A stretch of 64,000 nucleotides of DNA, taken from positions 20,223,711 through 20,287,710 of the forward strand of contig JAJKFL010000012.1 in NCBI GenBank assembly GCA_021186555.1. Reading direction: 5' to 3'. The notes beneath the pieces were generated by a model that saw only the letters and a program-made list of their open reading frames with translations, was not told the DNA's origin and searched no databases. A program made the translations under genes and the position numbers. The stretch is from Reticulitermes speratus. Its lineage: Eukaryota; Arthropoda; Insecta; Blattodea; Rhinotermitidae. Of the stretch, positions 34,118-44,829 are shown piece by piece; positions within the stretch are counted from its first letter, which is position 1; each line of letters starts with the position of its first letter.

Positions 34118-34275
34118 TTCATGCGACCCCGTGTAGTCTGGTTGATATTGGTGTTTCAGCTGAAGTTGCTTCCTCCAGCTTTATGGTAATTTATTTGTTC
34201 TGAAGATGGAGGCAGAGTATTTCTCCGAAACGCTGGTTCCTACGTAAACAACAATACGGGGTCACATCCAGAAAA
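34118..34275. mobile_element. Foldback element with a hammerhead-like motif
   Basis: The ends are inverted (gcgaccccgtgtagtctgg left; caatacggggtcacatcc right). On plus: CTGAAGA at 34200-34206, one T, GGAG 34208-34211 pairing with CTCC 34223-34226, then GAAAC 34227-34231. The palindrome after GAAAC is damaged (cgctgg). Confidence 0.6.
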
Positions 34276-34531
34276 TATAATATCAGTATTTACCGCTGTG
34301 AGGACTGCATATCATTTTAGACATGTTAGTGTAAGGATATGATAATAGGACAATAGGACGGTCAACATAGCATAGGACAGGATCAATATTGATCGCAAAA
34401 CCAATATACATAGCCAGGTGTCAAAAACAATTTTAATGAATTTTAACAACTTTTAGTATTCTATACCGCGACAACCAAAATCTTAAATGATTCACTTTAT
34501 TCTGTAATCACCGTGCATCTTTTCACAGTCA

Positions 34532-34697
34532 CTATTTACATACACCAACTGGATGCAACTTTATTTTAAAAACTGTATAGTTTTTTAAAACATATTTAAA
34601 AACTTTTTAAAAAACTTTTTTAAAGTTTTTAAATATGTTTTAAAAAACTATACAGTTTTTTTTAATAAAGTTGCATCCAGTTGGTGTATGTAAATAG
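34532..34697. repeat. Near-perfect palindrome, 76-bp arms
   Basis: Left arm 34532-34607 begins ctatttacatacaccaactg. Right arm 34622-34697 ends with the exact complement cagttggtgtatgtaaatag. The centre is about 14 bases of T/A. Arms differ by only a base or two in T runs. It could extrude a cruciform or fold as a long hairpin if transcribed. Confidence 0.88.
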
Positions 34698-34810
34698 TTA
34701 AATTATTCAATTTTAACAACATAAAATAAGAAGAACCAATTACTACGTCAGTGAAGTGCAGTGACGGTAACTTTCAAGAGTTACCCGATGCATTACGATT
34801 GTGAACCTTC

Positions 34811-34860
34811 GACGGCAACCATGAAGATGGCACAAAAGTGCCGAAACATATGTACTTCGT
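34811..34860 (+). ncRNA. Hammerhead-ribozyme-like motif, core variant
   Basis: ATGAAGA at 34821-34827 (first core base A, not C), one T, a perfect 5-bp hairpin GGCAC / GTGCC with an AAAA loop, GAAAC, the eight-base palindrome ACATATGT (34846-34853), then A. Confidence 0.35.
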
Positions 34861-35370
34861 AGGTACTGAAATCATACAAACAGTGTAGTGCATTCTTTGG
34901 TATGTAATTATTAACTAATGATAAGGTCAGTTTGTAAACTCCGTAGAGTGATACATACGTGTCCGTACAAAGAGATGGGTGGTCATTATAACATATTTTT
35001 ATTCATGGGCCTTTTTGAACTTCTCGCTAGCAAATGCAGTTTTCCGCTTGCGTTCTTACTTTGAAACATCTTAAAGTTATCCATAATTCCCGTCTCAGAA
35101 CGTCTACCAATGCTCTATTGGTCCACTCTCATGGAGGAAAATTTCGCTTTTTAGCACGAAAAATTAAATTCGATGAAAAGTAACTCCTTTCTTTCAAAAT
35201 TAATTAGCCAGGGATGATGATATAATCGTATACATAATTTTCCTCAAGGAGTTTTTTTTGTGAAAATCAAACAAATTTTAGAATAGGAAAGACTCCAGTA
35301 GAAACTGAGACTTTCAGTCATTTTTACGTAAATATGAGATCTTGATGCTGTGCTCCTTTTACTCCCACAG

Positions 35371-37065
35371 ATGTTCCTTATTCTGACTTCGTCCTCAGTG
35401 TTTGCTGCCACGGGCATACCTGAGCGCCAGTCTTCTGTGGACACATCGTTCTGGCCAAGTTTCATTACCGCAGCTGCGCCACCACAGCTGCAGAGTCTCG
35501 GCACTGCGCAGTCTTTTGCAGCCGCAGCGCCGCATTCTGCAGGATACGTACTGAACACACCATTAGGAGGAAGCCCTTCACGACTTTACCCAAGCAAAAA
35601 CAAAGAACAGCAAGAAGCTATGGCTCAAACTGTATTAGTTTCAGCGTACCCAGCGCCCTACACGTACCTGCACCGCCCCAGCCAGCAACAGCAAGGAAAC
35701 TACATCAGCTATAGTCAGCTAATCCCATCATTCCAAACATTGAACCTGGGCGGTATTTCGTTTGATAGAAGTTATCAACCACGTTACACTACTTTACCAT
35801 CCAATTACACACGAGGACTTAATGTCTCCGCTTCTCAGTCTGTTCCCGCAACAGGATTTTTTCCTGGAGTGCACAGTTCATATTTCCCTTCAGCTGTCGG
35901 TGTGTCGCCTTCATGGCCAGCCCTAACCCTGTCAGCACTTCAGCCCTCTTCAAACAATGGTGTAGGAGGATTTTCTGCCACACCTCTATACCAGTCAGCC
36001 ACAAATACTGCTTCCCTTAATTCGTTAGCACCCCTTACACTTGACAGTATATATAAAAATCAAAGAGGGTTGAATACGGATTACCTTACATTTCCTCTTA
36101 CAGCTTACAACCAAGATTATGCTCAGTTGGTTTTATCACAACCTAAACAGAAACCTTATGAGCAGGTTAGAGGAAACAAACAGAAAGTAAACATGGCCGC
36201 ACCTGCTGGCGAGCACAAAACATCAGCCCGTGAGCCGTCTGCAAAAGGAAGATACCAGTACTCGTCTAAATATTCCAAACCTCTCCCAGATTCCGAGGAC
36301 AAGGAGTCTTACACCAGAAACAGTCCACAGGACCTAGACGATTCTTATGACTCTGAAGGGAGTTCGAAGTCTTCTGACTCCTACAAGAATTCTGATTCGT
36401 CACGCCATTCAAATAACGAAGACGACGACAAAGACGATGGCGATTACAGGAATTCATATGACTTTGCAGAAAATACGAAACGTCCTCAGTATACTTCCCC
36501 ATCGAATGATGATGACTCTGAAGAATCATCAGATTTCCATTCCAGAAGCTGCAGTTCCTTTAAATCCTCGCCTTCGAAAGAAGCCAGTAGTCACTCAAAT
36601 GCTTTCTCGGATGTCCATCACGATTTCGGTCCACCAAATTTTGAGGATCAATTCAAGGCTTTTGCAACCAGTGAAAACTTCAAAGTCCCTGACTTCACTG
36701 CAGAATCTTCTAAAACAGTGACCGATTATTACAAGAATCCCGCTTCATCAAGTGAAAAACGTTTGAAAATGATGTACAGCCAGCACAGTAAGGTAACAGA
36801 CAGCTACATGACTCCGACAGAGCAGAGGGTATCTGAAACTCCTAAAACCCTACATTATTATCACTACAAACCTCCCGCATATTCTTACGACAGACCGGTC
36901 GAATACTTTCCAAGCAGTTCGTTTAAATCCTCATCAGAAGAGTCGACAACACATCCTACAACTTCACCGCCTTACGACGACAGGGACGACAGGGATGACA
37001 GGGACTCAGTCGATCACGATTCCAGCACCATAACTGTCACACGCACGAATAAAATGTACACGTAG
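35371..37065 (+). CDS. Gene C exon 2: secreted Tyr/Ser/Gln-rich protein with an acidic Ser/Asp block
   Basis: One exon of 564 residues to TAG at 37063-37065, opening after acceptor ctcccacag. With exon 1 the protein is 568 residues. The signal peptide is about 1-19 (MRLLMFLILTSSSVFAATG). Residues of about 20-260 are rich in Ala, Pro, Ser, Tyr and Gln (SAYPAPYTYLHRPSQQQQGN). From about 300 an acidic, low-complexity region follows (SEDKESYTRNS, SEGSSKSSDSYKNSDSSRHS, NNEDDDKDDGDYRN), a likely target for Ser phosphorylation. The C-terminal part is Tyr/His/Pro-rich (YHYKPPAYSYDRPVEYF) and ends with DDRDDRDDRDS. One cysteine is present. No known domain was recognised. The Ser/Asp block suggests ion or mineral binding or matrix interaction, but that is speculation. 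Confidence 0.78.
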   Translation: MFLILTSSSVFAATGIPERQSSVDTSFWPSFITAAAPPQLQSLGTAQSFAAAAPHSAGYVLNTPLGGSPSRLYPSKNKEQQEAMAQTVLVSAYPAPYTYLHRPSQQQQGNYISYSQLIPSFQTLNLGGISFDRSYQPRYTTLPSNYTRGLNVSASQSVPATGFFPGVHSSYFPSAVGVSPSWPALTLSALQPSSNNGVGGFSATPLYQSATNTASLNSLAPLTLDSIYKNQRGLNTDYLTFPLTAYNQDYAQLVLSQPKQKPYEQVRGNKQKVNMAAPAGEHKTSAREPSAKGRYQYSSKYSKPLPDSEDKESYTRNSPQDLDDSYDSEGSSKSSDSYKNSDSSRHSNNEDDDKDDGDYRNSYDFAENTKRPQYTSPSNDDDSEESSDFHSRSCSSFKSSPSKEASSHSNAFSDVHHDFGPPNFEDQFKAFATSENFKVPDFTAESSKTVTDYYKNPASSSEKRLKMMYSQHSKVTDSYMTPTEQRVSETPKTLHYYHYKPPAYSYDRPVEYFPSSSFKSSSEESTTHPTTSPPYDDRDDRDDRDSVDHDSSTITVTRTNKMYT

Positions 37066-37549
37066 GCTGAGAAATGTGGTACTCCTGTATAAAAGAGGTA
37101 AATTTTATGTGCATTTATAACAACAATATTAATATTACCACTCAATGGGGTGTTTTTATTTATATGTTTGTATTTGTGTAGCAGTTTCTATGTGGTTGGT
37201 TACTCACAGACGCAACGGCTACACAGTCCACAGCTCATACATGTGATGTAATGTATTTAGGATTTGTTACAGGTAGAAGACTAGACCCTACCTTAGAATT
37301 AGTTGCAAGATGGGGGTTATAGTCTAATGTTGTCTAGATATGCTGTTGACATTTTGACAGTTAAGACTCCTGTAAGATTACTTTTCACATCACTTGCAAT
37401 TTGACCGTTAGGAGACGCATGACGTAACATTAAGGCGACAACGCAGTTCAGACTACTGTGTTGTGGAATGTGGCGCTGTGTGTGTGTCGTGTAGTAGAAT
37501 GTTACCGACTCAGGCTTCCGCCGCAGTGTAAATGAGATGTGTCGCTCTT

Positions 37550-37775
37550 CTGGGATGTTACGCAACGTAGATTGGTAATTATTTACCGACGTTTAGGGGC
37601 AACCTATCGGTCACATCTTCAAGTGTCAAGCAGTTATTTACCGACGTTTCGGTGCAACCTATCGGTCCCATCTTCAAGGATCAATCTCTTGACCCTTGAA
37701 TATGGTACCTGATATGTTGTCCAGAAACGCCGGTAAATAACTACCAATCTACGCCGCGTAACATTCCGGAAGGAC
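37550..37775. mobile_element. Foldback with tandem hammerhead-like motifs
   Basis: On minus, two tandem copies of the motif (around 37580-37635 and 37635-37690) each carry catcttcaag, an aacctatcggt hairpin arm and gacgttt. On plus, a third copy (about 37690-37740) ends gaaacgccggtaaataacta. The outer ends are inverted (cttctgggatgttacgcaac left; gcgtaacattccggaag right). Confidence 0.65.
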
Positions 37776-38729
37776 GAAGATCTCAAGGTTACCGACGTTT
37801 CAGTTTAACCTGCTGCCTCTTTGCAGCAACGGCGTCGCATTCCAGAAAACGGCAACGTCAATATGCATGGTCGTGAAAATCTTAGATTCCTACCATAAAG
37901 TTGTATTCATGTTTATACGAAGAATACAGGACATCGAGTTGATAATGTAACGCCATAATGTGGTTCGGGAAAATACGGTGCTTGGAAACTAACAAATCCT
38001 TAGGTTTAAACTGTTACCTATAAATATAAATCGATGCAACGATTCGAGTAATCACAAATTAATCGCTTGAGGCAGATTTTTATGTTTTAAAGACTGTGTA
38101 GTTAATGTAAAGAAAAACTGTAGGCAAATGTAAGTGAACGTGTCTGTTGGTATCACCGTCGACAGCCGTACACCGGAACGGACCCAAACGGACCCGCTTA
38201 CTTTTGCTGAACTGCTGCCATAAGGTCGGTTTCGTCGTTGTAAACTTTATAGAAATGTTGGGCCGAGTCACAGTCACAGAGCTGTTATTATGTCAGTTCA
38301 GAATATTTGTACTACGTGCCGAGAACGTAGAGTGATTAAATGTCTTAACTTCTGTTCAGTTCGATTTTAAACCAGACTAAGTATTACTATTGAAAGTGTA
38401 CGAATATATTAGAAATACTGTCGGGCTTACGAAACCAGGCAATGATAAAATAGGCAGAAGTCCTGCGTGTTGTCATGAACATTCAAATAATCTGTGGACA
38501 GATGAAGAGATAGCTATTCAGGCATAGTGTGTGAGATGCTTTTTCAAACTCCTTTAAAAATGATAGGAACGAACAGACGAACACGCCTTTCCACGGCCGT
38601 CATTGACTCTACCCCAACAGATGACACAGTGCAAACAGGAGGCAACCGGCTTACCAGCTATTTCCGCCCAGATTTAGGCCTTTCTCCAATATTCTTTGGA
38701 TCTGTACAATACTACAGGCACGACCGCCT

Positions 38730-39010
38730 CTATACAAACCTTTACTACTAGATTACGGGATGGACGATCCGGGTTTCAAATCCCGACAGCGACAGGAGCT
38801 TCCCTACAAAACATCCAGACCGCCTCTCAGGTCCACCTAGCTTCCTATTTCAATGGATACCAGGGTTCTTTCCCGGGGGTACAGCGGCCTGAGCTTGAAG
38901 TTGACCACTCACCTCCATCTAGTGCCAAAGTTAAGAACGAGTAGCACTGTACCCTGCTCTCACCTGAATGGCTTCACGGCGTGGAGAGGGAAGAGTTTAC
39001 TTTTACTCAT
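38730..39010 (+). mobile_element. SINE-A copy
   Basis: Box-B-like gggtttcaaatcccgac, then ccagaccgcctctcagg, tttcccgggggtacagcgg and ctcacctccatctagtgcca; the tail is gaagagtttacttttac. Confidence 0.78.
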
Positions 39011-39534
39011 GAAGCAGTGATGATTGTGTTACTGCAGTGGTCGCTGTATCACGTCTTAGATTTAAAAAAAATAAACTGTTAACACATGGCACTGTTTTAC
39101 TACTCTGTATCCTGTCTAATCCTTAGGGCTGAGTCCTTGTTGAAAGGTAAACCAAATGTTCATTACCGTGTTCTTACCGGCCGTCCACCCTATCATCAGC
39201 TATATTAATCCAGTCTACACCCTCACACATTACCTGAGTAACATCCTATTTTATCATCTCCTCTACAACTACGCATTTATCATTTCTCCCGTCATGCTAC
39301 GTGCATTGACCATCTCATCTTCCTTGTTCTGATAACTCAATATTGTTTGAGGAAGGGTAAAAGTTATGAACTTCAGTTTTGTTTATTCTCCTCTTATTTC
39401 CTCCCTCTTAGTCTAAATATTCTCTCGAGCTCCTCTTGTGACGCATCACCTCTCCTACAATCACTTTGACAATTGTGTCAACTGCAGACTGCACAATTTG
39501 TGCGACTCGCTCACCACACTTTAGTCGCTTTTCA

Positions 39535-39830
39535 CTCGATGTTATATAGTATGTCTCGCTGACAAGCCGGATGGTTGCGGGTTCGAATCCCGATGGTGTA
39601 ACTGCAATTTTTCATTGACGTAATCCTTCCGGTCGCACTATGGCCCTTGGGTCTACACAGCCTCTTGCAGAAATGAGTACCAGGAATATTTCCTGGGGGG
39701 TAAAGGCGACCGGTGCTTAGGGCTGACAACCTTACGACCTTCATGTGCCGATTGTCTAGAAATTCTGGGAGCCTCAACATCCTGGAACCCTCAGGGCCTG
39801 TCCAGGCGTGTAATGGGATTGCTTTACTTT
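39535..39830 (+). mobile_element. SINE-B copy
   Basis: Box B gggttcgaatcccgatgg, then taatccttccggtcgcacta, cagaaatgagtaccaggaat and catgtgccgattgtctagaa; the tail reads gtgtaatgggattgctttac. Confidence 0.82.
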
Positions 39831-40221
39831 TATGTCGAAGTACTGTGATGCTAAAGTTGTTAGAATCAACTTTTCATGCGTCATTCTTTTGACATTATAG
39901 AGTTACAAGCTTTCTTCCGCATACGGAAGTTCGTAAAATCCAACTTCAGGGTCTAACGATTTTTATCCAAGGAGAGTTCCGCACATTCGCACTGCAAATA
40001 AACTAATTCTCTTTTTCGATATTTGAAACTCTCACGGTGGCAACTGTGAAGTTTACGGTTTTCTGAAAGCGATCGTAATCATTGATTTTTCTTTCTTCCT
40101 CTAATACTCGAGCATCTTACAAACTAGCTACTTGTTACCAACGAGGTATGTGAACTGGAAGATAACAAAACCACGTGTGTCTTGCAGCGTTACCTAATTT
40201 TACTGTCGGCTGCTAGTTACA

Positions 40222-40412
40222 GACGAACCCGGTTATAACGACTTCGGTTTACGCGACACCTCCTCTATAGAGTCAGATATTCTGTGGCACCAATTCATTT
40301 GTTAGTGTTAACCATAACATTATACTCCTCGGTTAGAACAACACTCGTTTATAACGATACAAAAGATTCAGTCCCTTTCATGACGTTATAACCGAGTCGG
40401 ACTATATTTTAA
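40222..40412. mobile_element. Possible pogo/Tigger-type MITE
   Basis: The left end cgaacccggttataacgact and the right end gacgttataaccgagtcgga are near-complementary inverted termini about 190 bp apart, with internal gtttataacgat. Termini rich in GGTTATAACG are typical of pogo-like MITEs, and flanking TA-like sites would fit. No coding frame. Confidence 0.5.
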
Positions 40413-41339
40413 ACTCTACGTTTATGTCTTCGATTATAGAGCATGATCCATTTAAATGCATGGCCTAGTAGAAGATATGGACAATGATATAAAATTACTG
40501 CTCTAAACTTAAATTATCATAATTTTAATGCATATGGGTGTCTATTTTGCCGCACATTATATATTTGATTTTCGTATGATTTTTATAAGAGACAGCAGTT
40601 ACTTCCCTGGACAGAAAATACTTGGTCTTTCGAATTGAAGTAACATGTTTTCTGTAAAGCAGAAATTGAATTTTTTATATTAAGCGGTCCACAATTTACT
40701 GGTTTTTGTCTGAATCTGTTGTAGCGGAAGACAAGCGAATGTTGAACACACGACAGTACAGTTTCTGGATAACCTGCGGCTAGGCTCCATCGTGACAGCT
40801 TAATGGAACTTTCTAACGACACCTCTCCGATATTATTGTGCTGATCCAATTTTTGGCGCTTCCGCAACGAAAGTTACAAAAATGCGCAAGTGAGCTTCAC
40901 CAATATTTGTTCGTCTGTCTGTCTGTTCGCATGAAAACCTCAAGCCCTCCTGAACGCATTTTATGAACTGTAATAATGGGGAAATTTTTATAAAATTATT
41001 TTATAACTTCGAATTATGGCTAAAATCGGGCAACAATAACGGACGCTTTACGTGAGGACCTACATGCTTTCACACCTTTTATCACTAGTGTAGCGTGCCG
41101 GTGTTTATCGGAGCGAAAAACATTTCGAAGAAACATAACGAGGAAAAACTACACCACAAATTCTACGTCCAACGCACTTTTTCCCTATGTCTTACGGTTG
41201 TCCATTTAACTGTCAAAGAGAGCGAACACTACAGAATTGTGAGGCCATGTGAAGGTTACATCTCGCCACTTCTTAGAATATTGTCTTATTTCCCAGCTCT
41301 GTTTTAACACACGTTTCATTTCTCTGCGGGATCCAACTT

Positions 41340-41875
41340 TGCCATTTTTAGGCGCGTTCATAAAATTGCGAAAAGCGACTGTTATCTTTGTCATGTCTGC
41401 CTGTCTCTCCGTCCTTCTGTCTTTCCGCATGGAACAACTCGGCTCCTACTGGACGGATGTTCATGAAATTTGATATTTGATATTGTCGAGAAAATTCGTG
41501 TTTGATTAAAATATAACAGGATTACGGAAACTTTACGTGAAGACGTATGTACATTTATGACAATATCTTGCTGAATTCTTCCTAGAATGAGAAATATTTC
41601 AGACAAACGTTGTAGAGAATATCAAAACTTACACTTTATGCTCAATAGCCTTTTTTTCTCAAAATCGTGCCGCTTATGAGATAATGTGGAAGAATATGGT
41701 ACAGCTAGACAGGCCACAGGTGAAATAGCCTAATAATGCGCATGCGCTTTGCATGCCGGATACCTAGGGCAAGTATGCAGACACATAATATTTAATACTT
41801 ATTGCTTTCCACGGAAACAACGGTTACGCGAACGCTCCTCAGTGTTGCATTATACGTATATTGCCTGTTTTGTTT
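41340..41875 (+). repeat. Dispersed repeat, about 530 bp, copy 2
   Basis: Collinear with 9950-10483 in the same orientation: cataaaattgcgaaaagcga, atggaacaactcggctc, tgagataatgtggaaga and gttacgcgaacgctcctcag. Confidence 0.75.
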
Positions 41876-41909
41876 TTTTATATTTAATATCTTATATCAA
41901 AAATAAAAG

Positions 41910-42215
41910 TTAGTCTGGATAGCACAGTCGGTACAGTGACTAGGTTACGAGCTGGACAATCGAAAAATCGCGGCTCGATTCCCGGCAGAGGCAAGACATT
42001 CTTCTCCCCTCCACGGCGTCTAGACCATTTCTGCAGCCCACACAGCCTCCTATTCAATGGAACCAGGTGCGATTTCCCATGGGGTAAAGCAGCCGGTCTG
42101 CGAAGCTGACCTCTCACCTCCATCTAGTTCCAGGGTTAAGAATTAGTGGAGCTATACCGCCACTCCCACATATATCTTTATGGCTTACACAGGGACAACA
42201 TTACCTTTACCGTTA
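41910..42215 (+). mobile_element. SINE-A copy
   Basis: The head is ggatagcacagtcggtacag, box B is gcggctcgattcccgg, and the body has cctattcaatggaaccagg, catggggtaaagcagcc and ctcacctccatctagttcca; the tail is gggacaacattacctttac. Confidence 0.85.
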
Positions 42216-42569
42216 TTAAAAATAAAATAATTTATAATGCTATTTACTTTCAAGTTAACTACTTTTTATTTAAAATCATCAGTTTGTCTACAGCCTTTCA
42301 CAGCTTTTGTATCTTATAAACTATTAATGTCAAATTTTTTCAGTAGTCTAAAAATGTGACACTAAAATACACAGTGTTTCAGAATTAAATGCAATGCCTT
42401 TCAATTTTCAGTTTATACCTATAATGGCAGTTGAAATTTTAGCCGCTGTTACAAATGTAAGCAGACTCGAGACGTTTGGTCAAACGTAAAATGTGTCACA
42501 TGTTCTGAAGCAAGATGGTGCTGCATCAGACTGGTCAAGGCAGACGACACGTGTAGCAGCAACACCAAA

Positions 42570-42925
42570 ACAACAATATGTTGTCCAGACTGTACGTGAT
42601 ATCACAAATGGAAGGACAAATTCATCTGTATCACGTACATGTAATTTCTAAGGTCGTGTTCAGGACATACATTTATAACCGCAAAAGAAATGAAGAAATG
42701 AAAGAAAAAATGTATGTGCACAGTATAAATTGGATCATTATGGATTATAGATGCAAATGGACACAACATTTGTTAAGAATGAATGATACGAGCATCCCGA
42801 AGTTGGTTCATTAATATACTCCAACCGGCAGAAGAAACGTAGGCCGACCAAGGAGACGATGGGTAGACCAACACCCATGGAGACGAAAGAAGCCTGGATG
42901 ACATAACCTGCTGCTGCTGATGACG
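42570..42925 (+). mobile_element. Non-LTR retrotransposon 3' end (family 3)
   Basis: Plus translation shows RT C-terminal features: NEEMKEKMYVHSINWIIMDY, WTQHLLRMNDTSIPKL, then after a stop TGRRNVGRPRRRWVDQHPWR. It ends with tgctgctgatgacgatgatg, a degenerate (TGA)n tail. The preceding 100 bp do not resemble RT. Confidence 0.78.
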
Positions 42926-43808
42926 ATGATGTGCATGTAACATAAGTGCATGAAATTATACTATAATTTCCCGTCTGTAACACCATCATACCCAAACGTG
43001 GGGTAATTGTGTCTTAGTATTTGCTCTATAAATCTCATTTGCCTTTACACGTAAGTTCCTATCATGTAGCTTAAAGTGCCTGTATTTGTGACCATAATTG
43101 ATGTCATGTCACTTAACTACACCGATTTTCCCTACCTTGAAAGAGGCTGGAGACCTCGTCCTTGCATATATTTCCCAATTCATTATTCGGAATAAGCCAG
43201 CCACTGTTCTGTCAGATTAAGTGTCTACCTGTAAGGCATGCAGTTCCCTGTATTTAAAGTGTATTTGTTTGATGTTCCGGAAGAATCACTGCAGGTCCAC
43301 CTGATCACATGGTTTTATGTAATTTTTTACTTTCGTCCGTGAAGTGTAATTGCTGTAATCAATTCCGTTGAAATTCACTTAAAATCTGCAGTCTTCAGCA
43401 CGTAGCCACCCCAAGTAACAGGAACAGAAATTGAGACGCCATTGTTTCCTGGACGGTCCGCTATAATAATGATGACGTGGTTTCAGCGAAAGGCGCATGG
43501 AGAGCACACAAGTGGGCACAATGTTCGTTGTTAAGACACCGGATCGTGATTCTGTTGGTGGCCTGGAAAACAATTTTGTATAATCAACAATCCCCAAGAG
43601 CAATTAAACATTATCTGAAAGGGAAGTCTTTCATATTGTAGCTTGGTAGCGCGAGAAAGTTTTTTTTAAACAAATTATTATAGTAATAACTACCGCAATG
43701 TATTGTGGGTGTGTCTGCGATGAAACGTTGTTTATATCTTATGCCCATTTCCAGAATAAAAATTTAAGTAATTTGGTGGGTGTAGGAAAAGGACGTCCAG
43801 GTGCCTGG

Positions 43809-43845
43809 TATAAATATCGACCAATATTTGTGACGGTTATTCAGT
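43809..43845 (+). promoter_or_regulatory. Gene D core promoter (TATA + initiator)
   Basis: TATAAA at 43809-43814 and the arthropod initiator TCAGT at 43841-43845, about 32 bp apart, the standard spacing. This is the best promoter in the window. It predicts a 5' leader of about 57 bases before ATG at 43900. Confidence 0.8.
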
Positions 43846-43899
43846 CCGCTTGTATTCTTCGTTAGTTCTCCAGAGGGACAATCCGCCACAAGTTTCGGC

Positions 43900-43914
43900 A
43901 TGAAGACCCAATTG
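43900..43914 (+). CDS. Gene D exon 1 (MKTQL)
   Basis: ATGAAGACCCAATTG is followed by gtaagt at 43915. It codes five residues and ends in phase 0. Joined to the phase-0 exon at 46074 it gives MKTQLVFFLHSCLILMVSA, a signal peptide. The promoter at 43809-43845 supports it. The intron is 2159 bp (43915-46073). Confidence 0.78.
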
Positions 43915-44244
43915 GTAAGTTAAAACTTCTGAATTTGTAAATTATTTAAGAATGTACCTGGGAACGAGATTGAATGAACATATATTGCGCTCGAGTGGGT
44001 AACACTGCTGTTTCATATTCGGAGCTTCCCGGGTTTAAGTCTTGGCTGTTCTGGCTGAGATATCCATTGTTTCCTTAATCCCTCCAGGCAGATGCATCAG
44101 AATAGGCCACGACCGATTCAGTTCACAGTCTTTCAGTTCATTATTTACTAATCATTCCACCGTTTCAAGCCATGGAGTCTCACCAACTGACAGCGTCATT
44201 CATTAAAAAATAGATGAATATAAAACGGCAGAGTTGTCCTTGTA

Positions 44245-44640
44245 CACGCCATGAAGGCATTCTTACCTTCGGCGCTAGATAGAGGTGAACGGTCAACATC
44301 ACGCCCCAGCCGCTTTACTCCCGGGGAAGAACCCCGGTAACTGTTGGTAGGTAAAGCTATCCCTGTGCAGGCCTGGACAGGCCTTTAGGGCTCCAGAAGG
44401 TTGAGGCTTCCAGGATTTCTAGACAGTGAGCATAAGAAGGTGGCAAGGTTGCAGCCCTACGCACCGGCCGCGGTTACCCCCTATGACATATAGGCTGGTA
44501 CTCATTTCTGTTAAAGACTGAGTCGAACCCAGGGCCATATTGCGGTCGGAAGGATTAAGTCAATGGAAAATCTCAATGACTCCATCGGGAATCGAAACCG
44601 CTACTGCGCAGTGCAGCAACCAACTGCGCCCTCGCGTACG
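44245..44640 (-). mobile_element. SINE-A fragment joined to a SINE-B copy
   Basis: 44245-44340 is the SINE-A tail half (catgaaggcattcttacctt, gctttactcccggggaagaa). It breaks at about 44342, where a full SINE-B in reverse begins (ggtaaagctatccctgtgca through gggaatcgaaaccgctac). The SINE-A head side is not seen beyond, so it is either an insertion with loss of flank or a template-switch chimera. Confidence 0.7.
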
Positions 44641-44829
44641 CCTTGGTAACTTTTGAGCAGAGGGTTATATACAAATGTGTATGAAATGGAAAAGAATTTA
44701 TTATTTTGCCAGAAGAATAACCTGTGCCCAAAAAAATAAAATAAGTGGACGGTTTTTAACACATCCTAAGTTTTAATATTTATATAGACCACCATGTCAG
44801 AAGGTTGTTATGGCTGGAATTAATAGAAC

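Larger units (their letters stand above)
28012..35370 (+). other. Gene C intron 1
   Basis: It runs from gtaagt to the acceptor ttttactcccacag. It contains a non-LTR 3' end (28193-28680), foldbacks at 28835-29020, 30530-31028, 32160-32405, 32825-33458 and 34118-34275, a palindrome (34532-34697), a hammerhead-like motif (34811-34860), a SINE-C (31630-31845) and SINE-A pieces (29228-29330, 33810-34080). I saw nothing in 29330-30150 and 31030-31620 beyond AT-rich sequence. Confidence 0.65.
37066..43808. other. Intergenic region C-D
   Basis: It contains a multi-copy hammerhead-like foldback (37550-37775), SINE-A copies (38730-39010, 41910-42215), a SINE-B (39535-39830), a possible pogo-type MITE (40222-40412), the second copy of the 530-bp dispersed repeat (41340-41875) and a non-LTR 3' end (42570-42925). 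Nothing supportable was seen in 37860-38700, 39010-39530, 40420-41330 or 42930-43800. Confidence 0.55.

Noticed and set aside
35350..35370. Extending gene C exon 2 upstream to 35350
   Set aside because: Those bases are the pyrimidine tract and acceptor of the intron; GTG is not a start, and exon 1 at 28000 gives a better N-terminus.
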